Shown: piece by piece, positions 37,811-45,629 of the stretch
Layout: each line of letters starts with the position of its first letter
Position numbering within the stretch: position 1 is the stretch's first letter
DNA from: Rhizobiales bacterium dw_265
Lineage (GTDB): Bacteria; Pseudomonadota; Alphaproteobacteria; Micropepsales; Micropepsaceae
Direction: 5' to 3'
Assembly: GCA_018449595.1 (NCBI GenBank)
Contig: JAAVUU010000007.1
Coordinates: 144,903-208,902 of the forward strand
DNA length: 64,000 bases
The notes under the pieces: generated by a model
The model's database searches: none
Told to the model about the DNA's origin: nothing
The model's input: only the letters and a program-made list of their open reading frames with translations
Made by a program: the position numbers and the translations under genes

Positions 37811-38434
37811 ATGGCCGATTCAAAGTCCGCCCCCAAAATCCTGATTGCCTTCTATTCCCGCTCCGGCACCGTCGAGGGCCTGGCCCGCGCCGTCGCCGAG
37901 GGCGCCGAGGCCGCCGGCGGCGAGGTGCGGTTGCGCCGCGCCCGCGAACTGGTCGGTCATGACGTGCTGAGCACCGTGCCGGGCTGGAAGGAAAGCGCGG
38001 AGGCGATGAACGCCCGCTATGCCGCCCCCACCGCCGAGGACGCCGAATGGGCCGATGCCATCATCTTCGGCACCCCCACCCGTTTCGGTTCGGTGTCGTC
38101 CGAACTCAAGGCCTATATCGATGGCCTGGGCGGCTTGTGGTTCCAGGGCAAGCTCAACGGCAAGGCCGGTTCGGTGTTCGCCGCCTCGTCCCAGCCGCAT
38201 GGCGGCAGTGAAATCACCGCTCTGTCGCTCTATCCGGTGCTGGCGCATCTGGGCCTGATCATTGTGCCGACCGGCTATGCCGATGGCGCGATGTTCGCGG
38301 GCGCGGGTTCGCCCTATGGCGCGTCGGTGATCTCCGGCAATCCGCCGGCGGGTCCGACCGAGGCCGAACTCGCGGTCGCCCGCTTCCAGGGCAAGCGCGT
38401 GACGGACGTGGCGAAGAAACTGATCGTCGCCTGA
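37811..38434 (+). CDS. wrbA: NAD(P)H:quinone oxidoreductase, WrbA type
   Basis: Flavodoxin-like FMN enzyme that reduces quinones by two electrons, avoiding semiquinone radicals. 207 residues from ATG 37811. The FMN phosphate loop is seen as AFYSRSGTVEGLARAVAEGA (residues 13-32), then FGTPTRFGSVSSELKAYIDGLGGLW (near 90-114) and SSQPHGGSEITALSLYPVLAHLG. The tetramer-forming insertion of WrbA is present. Divergent LysR regulator next door is the likely controller. Confidence 0.93.
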   Translation: MADSKSAPKILIAFYSRSGTVEGLARAVAEGAEAAGGEVRLRRARELVGHDVLSTVPGWKESAEAMNARYAAPTAEDAEWADAIIFGTPTRFGSVSSELKAYIDGLGGLWFQGKLNGKAGSVFAASSQPHGGSEITALSLYPVLAHLGLIIVPTGYADGAMFAGAGSPYGASVISGNPPAGPTEAELAVARFQGKRVTDVAKKLIVA

Positions 38435-38444
38435 TCCTGCTCCA

Positions 38445-38487
38445 TTGTCGTCCCGGACGGCGCGATAGCGCCGATCCGGGATGACAA
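38445..38487. repeat. Short palindromic repeat, GTC(A/G)TCCC family
   Basis: TTGTCGTCCCGGA (38445-38457) pairs with TCCGGGATGACAA (38475-38487) apart from one G/A difference, around an inner CGGCGC/GCGCCG hairpin. It shares its termini with the repeats at 52164, 53109 and 63388. It lies between wrbA and the MaoC-like gene. Confidence 0.75.
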
Positions 38488-38515
38488 GTGGGGAGAGGCC
38501 GGCAATATTCAGCCC

Positions 38516-38959
38516 ATGGCCGAACTCTATCTTGAAGACTTCGCGGTGGGTCAGCGCTTCCTCAGCGCGACCCACCAGCTTGATGCCGGCCAGATCAAGG
38601 CCTTTGCCGCCCAGTTCGATCCCCAGCCCTTCCACCTGGACGAGGCGCTGGCGGAAAAGACCTTCTTCCACGGCCTGGCGGCCAGCGGCTGGCACACCGC
38701 CGCCATCACCATGTCGCTGCTGGTCAGGAGCGGCATGCCCATCGCGGGCGGGCTGATCGGCGCGGGCGGGGAACTGACCTGGCCGCGCCCGACACGGCCG
38801 GGCGACGTGCTGCAGGTGGAAAGCGAAATCCTGGCGGTGACGCCGTCGCGGTCGAAACCGGAGCGCGGCATGATTACGGTGCGCAGCATCACCCGCAACC
38901 AGAAGGGCGAAGCGGTGCAGGACATGACCACCAGAATGTTGGTGTGGAAGAAACCCTGA
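38516..38959 (+). CDS. MaoC-family dehydratase (hot-dog fold)
   Basis: 147 residues. The hot-dog fold hydratase pattern is visible: EDFAVGQRFLSATHQLDAGQIKAFAAQFDPQPFHLDEALAEKTFFHGLAASGWHTAA in pieces (residues 6-62), where Asp-x4-His (DPQPFH) is the catalytic dyad and FHGLAASGWHT the CoA-binding helix. The enzymes hydrate 2-enoyl-CoA thioesters. The substrate chain cannot be deduced; many genomic MaoC proteins act in short-chain fatty acid or branched-chain metabolism. Flanked on both sides by palindromic repeats. Confidence 0.9.
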   Translation: MAELYLEDFAVGQRFLSATHQLDAGQIKAFAAQFDPQPFHLDEALAEKTFFHGLAASGWHTAAITMSLLVRSGMPIAGGLIGAGGELTWPRPTRPGDVLQVESEILAVTPSRSKPERGMITVRSITRNQKGEAVQDMTTRMLVWKKP

Positions 38960-38971
38960 CCGCCTCTGCTC

Positions 38972-39049
38972 TGTCATGGCCGGCCTCCGAGCCGGCCATC
39001 CATGTACAGCACTGGCGGGTGGATGGCCGGGTCAGGCCCGGCCATGACA
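38972..39049. repeat. Cloverleaf-like palindromic repeat, TGTCATGGCC family
   Basis: The ends TGTCATGGCC (38972-38981) and GGCCATGACA (39040-39049) pair. Inside lie three nested pairings: GGCCGGC/GCCGGCC near the left, CCATCCA/TGGATGG in the middle and CCGGG/CCCGG near the right. The same multi-arm design recurs at 53995-54092, and simpler copies lie at 43140 and 49425. Located between the MaoC-like gene and the antiporter gene. Confidence 0.8.
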
Positions 39050-39063
39050 TATTGGGGGGAACG

Positions 39064-40680
39064 CTACAACGCCCTCGCCGTCCCACTCTCACCCGCATGG
39101 CGGATGCGGGAATCTTCCAGATCCAGTTCGCGCTCGATGCGGCGGCGCGCATTGTCGTCAATCTCGCCGCGATAATACAGGCTGGCGATGCTGGCGCGCT
39201 CGGCATCGACGAACTGCAGCTGCAGGGTGGTCGCGGCGTTGCTGGCTTCGCCGGTGATGATGTCTTCGCAGGCGGCGACGAAATAGGCGCGCCGGTCCTC
39301 GCTGCGCCGCCGCAGCGCCGCCGCGGCCGCCGGCGAGGCCACCGCGCCTTCCAGCGAATCCAGCCGCGCCAGCGCGGCGTCGATGCTGGCGACGCGGGCG
39401 ACGATCTCGCGCCGCTTGGATTGCTCGGCCTCGCGCTGGCCGGGGCCGTCCAGCCCCAGCCAGCCGATCACCGACGGCAGGGCCAGGCCCTGGCCCACCA
39501 GGGTCACCAGGATCACCGCGAAGGTGACCAGCAGGATGGCGCCGCGATGGGGAAAGGGCGCGCCATTGGCCATGATCGGAATGGACAGCGCCGCCGCCAG
39601 CGACACCACGCCGCGAATGCCGGTGAAGGCGACCACGAAGGTGCCGCGCCAGGACGGCGCCGGATCGCGCCGCGCCAGGGCGGGCGACAGCAGGCGCGGC
39701 AGGTAGGTCGCGGGATACACCCACAGGAAGCGCACCGCGACGATGACAATACAGACCGCGGCGCAGGCCAGCGCCAGTTCCTCGCCCTGGGTCAGGTCCA
39801 GGCCCTCCGCCACGACGCGGGCCTGCAGCCCGGTCATCAGGAAGATCACGCCCTCGATCAGATAGATCACCATGTCCCAGACAAAGAAGCCCTGCAGCCG
39901 GGTGGCGGGCGAGATGAAGCGCGGCCCGTTCCAGCTGACATAAAGACCGCAGATCACCGTCGCCAGCACGCCAGACCCGCCCATGACCTCCGGCACCCAG
40001 AAGGCGGCGAAGGGCGTCAGCAGCGCGAACGCCATCTCGACGCGCGGATCGTTGGCCCAGCGCCGCAGGCTCAAGGTGCTCCAGCCGATGAACAGGCCCC
40101 AGGCGACCTCGCCGCTGACGATCAGCAGGAATTCTCCCACCGCGACCGGCAGGGAGAAGGCGCGCCCCATGGTCACCGCCTCGACCGCGAAGCTGAACAG
40201 GATCAGGGCGGTGGCGTCGTTCACCAGCCCTTCGCCTTCCAGGATGGTGAGGATGCGGCCCGGCAGGGCAAAGCGCCGGGCGATGGACATGGGCGCGACC
40301 GCATCGGGCGGCGATATCACCGCGCCCAGGACAAAGCCCACCGCCAGCGGCAGGCCGAACAGGTAATGCACCACCCCCGCCACCGCGACGGTGGTAAGGA
40401 TCACCAGCCCCACCGCCAGCAGCAGGATGGCGCGCAGATTGTTGCGAAAGCCGCGCCAGCTCATGCCCACCCCGGCGCGGTACAGAAGCGGCGGCAGCAG
40501 CAGGGTCAGCACCAGGTCCGGGCGCAGTTCCAGCCGGGGCACGCCCGGCACGAAACCCAGCCCCAGGCCCAGCAGCACCAGGAAGATGGAAAAGGGAATG
40601 TGGGTGCGCCGGGCCCCCAGCGCGGCAAAGGCCGTCACCGCGACCAGGGCGAAACCGATGGGAAGAACGGGCAGCAGCAT
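39064..40680 (-). CDS. Na+/H+ antiporter, CPA1 family (NhaP-like)
   Basis: 538 residues: about 12 membrane helices in residues 1-420 followed by a cytoplasmic helical tail. Core ion-exchange features are ISPPDAVAPMSIARR (the conserved Asp of helix 5 region near residue 131), LEGEGLVNDATALILFSFA (Asn-Asp of the antiporter core near 154-160), and FTGIRGVVSLAAALSIP. The tail (420-538) is rich in Arg and Glu and may sense pH. The start ATG at 40680 follows a purine run. A hairpin-rich spacer and a tRNA gene lie upstream. Confidence 0.92.
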   Translation of the reverse strand: MLLPVLPIGFALVAVTAFAALGARRTHIPFSIFLVLLGLGLGFVPGVPRLELRPDLVLTLLLPPLLYRAGVGMSWRGFRNNLRAILLLAVGLVILTTVAVAGVVHYLFGLPLAVGFVLGAVISPPDAVAPMSIARRFALPGRILTILEGEGLVNDATALILFSFAVEAVTMGRAFSLPVAVGEFLLIVSGEVAWGLFIGWSTLSLRRWANDPRVEMAFALLTPFAAFWVPEVMGGSGVLATVICGLYVSWNGPRFISPATRLQGFFVWDMVIYLIEGVIFLMTGLQARVVAEGLDLTQGEELALACAAVCIVIVAVRFLWVYPATYLPRLLSPALARRDPAPSWRGTFVVAFTGIRGVVSLAAALSIPIMANGAPFPHRGAILLVTFAVILVTLVGQGLALPSVIGWLGLDGPGQREAEQSKRREIVARVASIDAALARLDSLEGAVASPAAAAALRRRSEDRRAYFVAACEDIITGEASNAATTLQLQFVDAERASIASLYYRGEIDDNARRRIERELDLEDSRIRHAGESGTARAL

Positions 40681-40775
40681 GGGGGGAGTTTGGGGGCTGG
40701 GCGTCTGGCAGGCAACGCGCTTGTTGCCTGGCGCCCACTCGCATCCTCGCCATCGCTCGGATGCTCCGTGGCACC

Positions 40776-40810
40776 TGATTTTCTAACGGGCGAAGCCCGT
40801 AAGAAAATCA
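40776..40810. repeat. GCGAAGC-loop hairpin next to tRNA-Arg
   Basis: TGATTTTCT (40776-40784) pairs with AGAAAATCA (40802-40810) and ACGGGC with GCCCGT inside, with a GAA loop. On the tRNA strand it directly follows the tRNA 3' end, so it could help end or process that transcript, although no T-run follows. Two weaker hairpins precede it (GGCAAC/GTTGCC near 40712-40729; GCATCC/GGATGC at 40741-40764). Confidence 0.6.
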
Positions 40811-40887
<77 letters not shown>

Positions 40888-40904
40888 TTGTCGTCGGATG
40901 GGCG

Positions 40905-40934
40905 TCTATAAAGCAAAAAGGGCGCGCAACGCAA
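40905..40934 (-). promoter_or_regulatory. Possible promoter of tRNA-Arg, embedded in the yidB terminator
   Basis: Reading the minus strand, TTGCGT (40929-40934) and TATAGA (40905-40910) are 18 bases apart, and the tRNA starts about 18 bases past the -10. The -35 lies in the loop of the neighbouring terminator. Weak match; position is the main support. Confidence 0.35.
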
Positions 40935-40950
40935 AGCGGACGCGCCCTTT
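40915..40950 (-). terminator. Rho-independent terminator of the YidB-like gene
   Basis: AAAGGGCGCG (40917-40926) pairs with CGCGCCCTTT (40941-40950). On the minus strand the stem ends in TTTTT and follows the yidB-like stop at 40974 by 23 bases. Confidence 0.8.
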
Positions 40951-40973
40951 ATGACTTTTAAGCCTTCAGGCCC

Positions 40974-41315
40974 TCAGGACTGGGCCTGGTTTCCCGCCAG
41001 CATCGGCAGATGCTCGGCCAGATGGGCCAGGGCGCTGTTGGGGTCCATCCCCAGGGAAGAGGCGATTTCCTGGATATGTTCCGGGGTCAGCGCCGCCTTG
41101 AGCTGGTCCGCGCTGATCGGCAATCCCTGGCCGCCGCCGGTCCAGGACGACACCAGGTCGCCCAGGCCCGAAGACTGAAGCTGGCCCAGGACGCCGGACA
41201 GACCGCCCAGCGAAGACCCTTGCAGAACATTGTTCAGAACGCCCTGGGCGCTGCCTTCGGCGCCTTGCAGGACCGCGCCCTTCACGGCGCCGATCGCGTC
41301 ATCCAGAAAACCCAT
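40974..41315 (-). CDS. YidB-family protein (DUF937)
   Basis: 113 residues, Gly/Leu/Ser-rich. The N-terminal MGFLDDAIGAVKGAVLQG is followed by repeats of short GL-type segments (LQGSSLGGLSGVLGQLQSSGLGDLVSSW) and the YidB signature SADQLKAALTPEHIQEIASSLGMDPNSALAHLAEHLP near residues 69-105. The function of YidB/DUF937 proteins is unknown. It has its own terminator downstream and lies next to another minus-strand small secreted-protein gene. Confidence 0.85.
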   Translation of the reverse strand: MGFLDDAIGAVKGAVLQGAEGSAQGVLNNVLQGSSLGGLSGVLGQLQSSGLGDLVSSWTGGGQGLPISADQLKAALTPEHIQEIASSLGMDPNSALAHLAEHLPMLAGNQAQS

Positions 41316-41344
41316 CGCTCAACTCCTGTTTGTGTGAACCAGAC

Positions 41345-41728
41345 CTACATCCAGGTCGCGACGCCCTTGTGACCGGAGCAGGTGCCGCTGCGGTGCTTGT
41401 AGGTCACGACCGTACCGTCCTTGCACTTGGCCGAGCCGGTCTCGGCGGGGGCCGCCATCTTCATGGAGGAGCCGCTCATTTTCATGGCGGGGGCGGGCGC
41501 GGCCATCTTCATTGCGGGGGCAGGGGCCGCAGCAGCGGGCTTGGCCTTCATGCAGGTGCCCATGTAATCGGTGTATTTGGTCTTCTTCTTGTCGGCGTCG
41601 GATACGGTCTTCCAGGACGCGGCGCAGCTCTTCATGCTGGACTGCTGGGCGGTGTCGGCGGCGAAGGCGCCCCCCAAGGCGGCAGTGCCCAGCAAGGTGA
41701 CGGCGGCCAGGATGATGTGCGTGCGCAT
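41345..41728 (-). CDS. Small secreted protein: PsiF-like N-terminus, MKM repeats, DUF3761-like C-terminus
   Basis: 127 residues. A signal peptide ends near GGAFA (residue 23). The next part (SCAASWKTVSDADKKKTKYTDYMGTCMK) resembles the PsiF phosphate-starvation repeat with its paired Cys. Residues 63-90 hold Ala/Pro-rich segments with four MKM units (PAPAMKMAAP), which could bind metal through Met. The end (KCKDGTVVTYKHRSGTCSGHKGVATWM) matches the DUF3761 pattern. This domain mix is unusual; the function is unknown, perhaps periplasmic metal binding. Confidence 0.7.
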   Translation of the reverse strand: MRTHIILAAVTLLGTAALGGAFAADTAQQSSMKSCAASWKTVSDADKKKTKYTDYMGTCMKAKPAAAAPAPAMKMAAPAPAMKMSGSSMKMAAPAETGSAKCKDGTVVTYKHRSGTCSGHKGVATWM

Positions 41729-41835
41729 GAAGCAACCCCTTTTTGAACGCCCCCGAAGTATGCGGCGCCCGGCCCCCGATGCAAGCAGGACGGGTGGTTT
41801 TCACAAAAGATTCTTCGCCAAAGATTTTTCGCCGC

Positions 41836-42318
41836 TCAAAGCGCCGCAAGCAGCGCCGCGATATCGGCGGAGGCGGGTTCCTGCTTGAGGATGGCCTGCG
41901 GCAGCACCGGCTCCGGCGCGCCGCCGGTCAGGTCCACCACCGTCAGCCGCCGCACCCGGGACAGGTCTTCGGTCGCCACCGCCTGGAGCATGGCCGCCGG
42001 CCAGGCCGGGTCACGCGCCACCCCGGCGAAGGCGGCGGGATCACAGGCATGCACCAGAACCAGCCGCACCCCGGAAGGCGGCTGCAAACGCGCGGTCAGC
42101 AGCCGGGTCAGCCGGCGCGAGCCCGCCGCGTCATTGGCGATGACCAGCAGCGCTTTTTCCGCCAGGCGCGCGCCCAGCGCGGCGCTGTCCATGAACAGCA
42201 GGCCGCCGTCAGGGCCTTTCGCCGGATGCAGCCTGGCGATGGTATCGACATGGGCGGCCTCGCAGGCGGCGATGAAGGCGCGGCGGGCGGCGCGATAGCC
42301 GTTGCGTTCCGGGGACAT
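41836..42318 (-). CDS. DUF2817-like remnant or derivative (putative degenerate M14 peptidase-like)
   Basis: 160 residues, no signal peptide. The N-terminal half (YRAARRAFIAACEAAHVDTIARLHPAKGPDGGLLFMDSAALGARLAEKALLVIA) resembles the start of DUF2817 proteins, which have the fold of M14 zinc carboxypeptidases. In those the next residues carry the zinc ligands (HGVEG pattern). Here that spot reads NDAAGSRR and the chain is less than half the usual length. I infer a truncated, probably inactive relative. The rest (LVHACDPAAFAGVARD) keeps an M14-like strand. It overlaps no neighbour and its codon use is normal. Confidence 0.6.
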   Translation of the reverse strand: MSPERNGYRAARRAFIAACEAAHVDTIARLHPAKGPDGGLLFMDSAALGARLAEKALLVIANDAAGSRRLTRLLTARLQPPSGVRLVLVHACDPAAFAGVARDPAWPAAMLQAVATEDLSRVRRLTVVDLTGGAPEPVLPQAILKQEPASADIAALLAAL

Positions 42319-42349
42319 GGCCCTACTTTACCATAAGGAGTTTAGCGCA

Positions 42350-43138
42350 ATGACGGTTTTCGGCGCACTGCAAGAGTTGCGGGACCGCCCGCTGGGCGAG
42401 CAGGCATCGGCGCGCCAAGCCCGCAAGGGGTTCCGCCAGCGTATCGCCATCCTCCGCGACAATGCGCTGTTCGGGGAAGAGGTGGTGGAAGCCCGCGACC
42501 TGGGCCTGAAGGGCGAGAATTTCTATGCCAGTGCGCGCAACCCGCCCTATTGGCAGCGGGCCGAGGGCGCCACCGACAGCCTGTGGCTGCGCCGCACGGT
42601 GGCGCAGAAGCTGCTGCGCGTGAATGCGCGCGCGGCGGATGCGGGGCTGGAACTGTTCCTGTTCGACGCCTGGCGGCCGCGCCAGGTGCAGGCCTTCTTT
42701 CATGACGTGTGGATGCCGCGCGAATTGCAGCGCCGCGATCCCTCCCTGACCGGCGCGGCGCTGGTCGAGGAGGTCGAGCGTTACTGGTCCGCGCCGTCGC
42801 AGGATGCCGGTTCGCCCGCGCCGCACGCCACCGCCGCCGCCGTGGACCTGACCTTGCGCTGGCGGGATGGCGAGATGCTGTGGATGGGCTCGCTGTTCGA
42901 CGATGTCACGGCGCTGGCCAATTGCGACCGTTTTGAAGATCTCGATCCGGGCAATTTCTCTTTTTCGGATCAGGAAGCGCGCGCCAACCGCCGCCTGCTG
43001 CACTGGCTGATGGTGGAGGAAGGCTTTGCCGGCCATCCCGACGAATGGTGGCACTTCTCGTGGGGCGACCAGCTGTGGGCGGCGCTGACCGGCGCGGCGA
43101 CAGCGCATTATGGGTTGGCCGAAATCCCCCAGCCTTGA
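42350..43138 (+). CDS. D-alanyl-D-alanine dipeptidase (VanX family, M15D)
   Basis: Zinc peptidase of 262 residues from ATG 42350, preceded by AAGGAG 9 bases upstream. The M15D zinc site is visible: His159 and Asp166 in PAPHATAAAVDLTL (the family SxHxxGxAxD with Ala for Gly), and Glu232 and His235 in HPDEWWHFSWGD. FDAWRPRQVQ holds the conserved Arg. The enzymes hydrolyse D-Ala-D-Ala from peptidoglycan turnover. It is divergent from the DUF2817-like gene and convergent with the cyclase gene; a hairpin separates them. Confidence 0.88.
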   Translation: MTVFGALQELRDRPLGEQASARQARKGFRQRIAILRDNALFGEEVVEARDLGLKGENFYASARNPPYWQRAEGATDSLWLRRTVAQKLLRVNARAADAGLELFLFDAWRPRQVQAFFHDVWMPRELQRRDPSLTGAALVEEVERYWSAPSQDAGSPAPHATAAAVDLTLRWRDGEMLWMGSLFDDVTALANCDRFEDLDPGNFSFSDQEARANRRLLHWLMVEEGFAGHPDEWWHFSWGDQLWAALTGAATAHYGLAEIPQP

Positions 43139-43139
43139 T

Positions 43140-43168
43140 GTCATGGCCCATGTAAAGTGGGCCATGAC
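43140..43168. repeat. Minimal TGTCATGGCC-family inverted repeat
   Basis: GTCATGGCCCA (43140-43150) is a perfect inverted match to TGGGCCATGAC (43158-43168), 7 bases between. It fills the gap between the convergent VanX-like and cyclase-like genes, and could serve as a transcription end for both. Confidence 0.8.
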
Positions 43169-43175
43169 GGTTGCG

Positions 43176-45347
43176 TTATTCCAATATTGGTCGAAAAGCC
43201 CCATCCCAATCGGGACCCGGCGGATGCTTTTCGTACCAGGCGATGCGCGTCAGGTGCAGGTCGTAAAGTTTCTGGCTGGCCCCCGACAGGCGGCGGCATT
43301 GCGCGATCAGTTCGCGCGCCATCTGCCATTGCTGCTTGCGGATGGCCTGGAAGATATGGTCGTGGAACACGGTCAGGGCGCGGAACTTGGGCGAGGCCCG
43401 CGACACCGGATTGCCGATGATGGCGTAAAGCGTGGTGGGCTTGGGGCCGATGGCGACGGTGTCTATTTCCAGGAAGGCAAAACCGCGCTCGGCCAGCCGC
43501 CGGGTTTCATCCGCCACCACCAAAGCGGGGCCATATTGCGGCGACAGCGCCTGGATGCGCTGGGCCAGGGTCACCGCATCGCCATTGACGCTGTAGCCCA
43601 TGCGGCCATAGCCGCCGAAGCCGCCCGCGATCACCGTGCCGGTGGCGACGCCGACCCCGATCTCCACATGCGGGCCCTCGCGGTGTTCCTGCGCCAGTTC
43701 CTCGGTCACCCGCGCCGACATGATGGCCATGCCGTTGGCGGCCTCGCAGGCATGCAGGGCGTGGTCGGCATCGTCCAGCGGCGCATTCCAGAAGGCGGCG
43801 AAACCATCGGCGGTCAGCCGGTCGATGGTGCCGCCATGCGCCAGCGCCTGGTCGATCAGGGGCGTCAGCACCCGTTGCATCAGGCTGGTGAAGCCGGCCG
43901 CATCGTCCTTGTAGGCGTCCGCCACCGCCGTCAGGCCGCGCACGCCGCACACCAGATAGGAGATGGTGCGGCTCTCGCCTTCCATCTTCAAGAGGTGCGG
44001 GCGCCGGGCGATCTTCTCGATGGTGGCGCGCGGCAGCGAATCGGAGAAGGCCATGCGCAGCCCGGCATAGGCCATGCGCAGATCGTGGGCATAGGCGATG
44101 GCGGCGGCGGCAAAGGCCAGCACCAGGAACAGCGAGGGCGTCGCCGCATCCAGCAACAGGCCATGCGCGGCATAAAGGTACCAGGAGGCCAGCGCCATCC
44201 CGACCGCCCCCGCCATGGTCAGCGCCGCTGCCCAGCCCAGGCCAAAGCGCAGCAGCAGGATCATGGCGGCGCCCAGCAGCGCCAGCAGCAGCGCCTCGGC
44301 CGGCACCGCCCAGGACGGCCGCAGCAACACCGCGCCGGTGAGCAGGTTCTCCAGCCCCTCGCTCATCACGCTGGCGACACTGGCCGGCCCCAGCGGGGTC
44401 TTCACCACCGCGCCCGCAAGCCCCACCAGCACAATGGCGCCTTTCACCGGCACCGCGTCCAGCGCATCGGGATTGAGCATGCGCAGTGAGGTGTTGGACG
44501 CATAATGCAGCCACACCGTGCCGTCGCCCCGGGTGCGGACCAGGCCATAGGCGGTCTCCAGCGCTCCGATGCCGGTGCCGGTAAAGAAGGTCAGGGGATC
44601 ATGCTCATTGCTGACCACCGTGATGTCGCCCTTATTGGTGGAAGATGGGCCGCCGGCCAGGCGCAGCGCCTCTGCCGCCAGGCCGGGCACCAGGGCCGGG
44701 CCGGAATGAAAGGCGATGGCCATGCGCCGCACCACGCCATCGCCATCCGGCGTCAGGTTCACCGCCGCCGATCCCGCCGCATTGCTTTCCAGCAGCGCCG
44801 GGCTGGCGGCGGCGGCGTCAAAGCGCGGCACCTTGCCGAAGGGATCGCTGGTGCCGCGATAGACAAAGCGGGCCTTGATGTGCGGCTCGCGCCCCGCCAC
44901 CCCCAGCACGATGGGGGCGACGCCTTTGACGCTCTGCAGTTCGGCGGCCAGGTCGTGCGCCGGTTCCGGCAGCCTGGCCAAAGCGGCGCGGGCGGCATCG
45001 TCGCCCGGCGGCAGCTTGGCGGCCAGGCTTTGCGGCGACGGGCCCCCATCGACCGGGGCGGTGAAGACGACCAGCCGCGCGCCTTGCGCCGCCAGGGTGC
45101 GGGTGGCCTTGACTAGGCTGTCCTCGTCCATCGCCGGCAGTTCCAGCACCCGCACGGGCACCGGGCCGTCGGCAAAGGGCCGCGCCGCATGGCGCTGCCA
45201 GGCGTCGAACAGCCCGTTGCTCATGGCCCGTTCGATGCCGAACAGGTTGGCGCAAAGCACCAGCACGCCCAGCGCCAGCACCAGCGCGGGCGCCAGCCAC
45301 AGGCTGAGCGGCCGGGTCCAGGTGATGGGAGCTTTGGCGGAATCCAT
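43176..45347 (-). CDS. CHASE2 domain protein with degenerate class III cyclase domain
   Basis: 723 residues: one membrane segment (15-34), an extracytoplasmic CHASE2 sensor (about 40-320), three membrane segments (350-420), then a cyclase-like domain (about 455-645). Key cyclase residues are altered: the first metal Asp of the usual FxDxRGFT is Gly468 in LVCGVRGLT; the second Asp is kept (Asp513 in TADGFAAFW); and the region usually DYTVIGDAVNLAARL is GYSVNGDAVTLAQRI, losing the base-binding Asp and the transition-state Asn (Thr593) but keeping Arg597. I expect low or no cAMP synthesis and perhaps a regulatory role. Confidence 0.85.
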   Translation of the reverse strand: MDSAKAPITWTRPLSLWLAPALVLALGVLVLCANLFGIERAMSNGLFDAWQRHAARPFADGPVPVRVLELPAMDEDSLVKATRTLAAQGARLVVFTAPVDGGPSPQSLAAKLPPGDDAARAALARLPEPAHDLAAELQSVKGVAPIVLGVAGREPHIKARFVYRGTSDPFGKVPRFDAAAASPALLESNAAGSAAVNLTPDGDGVVRRMAIAFHSGPALVPGLAAEALRLAGGPSSTNKGDITVVSNEHDPLTFFTGTGIGALETAYGLVRTRGDGTVWLHYASNTSLRMLNPDALDAVPVKGAIVLVGLAGAVVKTPLGPASVASVMSEGLENLLTGAVLLRPSWAVPAEALLLALLGAAMILLLRFGLGWAAALTMAGAVGMALASWYLYAAHGLLLDAATPSLFLVLAFAAAAIAYAHDLRMAYAGLRMAFSDSLPRATIEKIARRPHLLKMEGESRTISYLVCGVRGLTAVADAYKDDAAGFTSLMQRVLTPLIDQALAHGGTIDRLTADGFAAFWNAPLDDADHALHACEAANGMAIMSARVTEELAQEHREGPHVEIGVGVATGTVIAGGFGGYGRMGYSVNGDAVTLAQRIQALSPQYGPALVVADETRRLAERGFAFLEIDTVAIGPKPTTLYAIIGNPVSRASPKFRALTVFHDHIFQAIRKQQWQMARELIAQCRRLSGASQKLYDLHLTRIAWYEKHPPGPDWDGAFRPILE

Positions 45348-45629
45348 GTCCGGCGCAGACTATTAGCGTTAACGCGCGCCGCCTAGCGGGCCCGTCATCC
45401 GCGGGAAAGCTGTCTTTTTTGGTCGCGCCGCCTAACGCTGGGATGCTTCGCATCCGCTGGGCGGTCGCTTCTTACCCGGCAGGCTTTGCCGCCGCGTCGC
45501 GGCCTAAGGTTTTGCTAACCCCGTTTTGCGCGGGTTTGCCGTGTGCGCGGCGGCCACATGGACGGGGCATCATTTTCGCTGTGCTTCTGCTGTCCTGCGT
45601 GTTTTGCGCGGGGCGGAAAAGGAGAGACC
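45348..45629. other. Non-coding gap with a GCTTCGC-loop hairpin
   Basis: The 282 bases separate the cyclase-like gene from the His-rich protein gene. A hairpin at 45425-45468 pairs GGATGC (45441-45446) with GCATCC (45450-45455) around TTC, extended outside by CGCCGCC/GGGCGG with mismatches. The hairpin resembles those at 13960 and 40776. A RBS (AAGGAGA) lies just before 45630. No other gene is seen. Confidence 0.5.
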
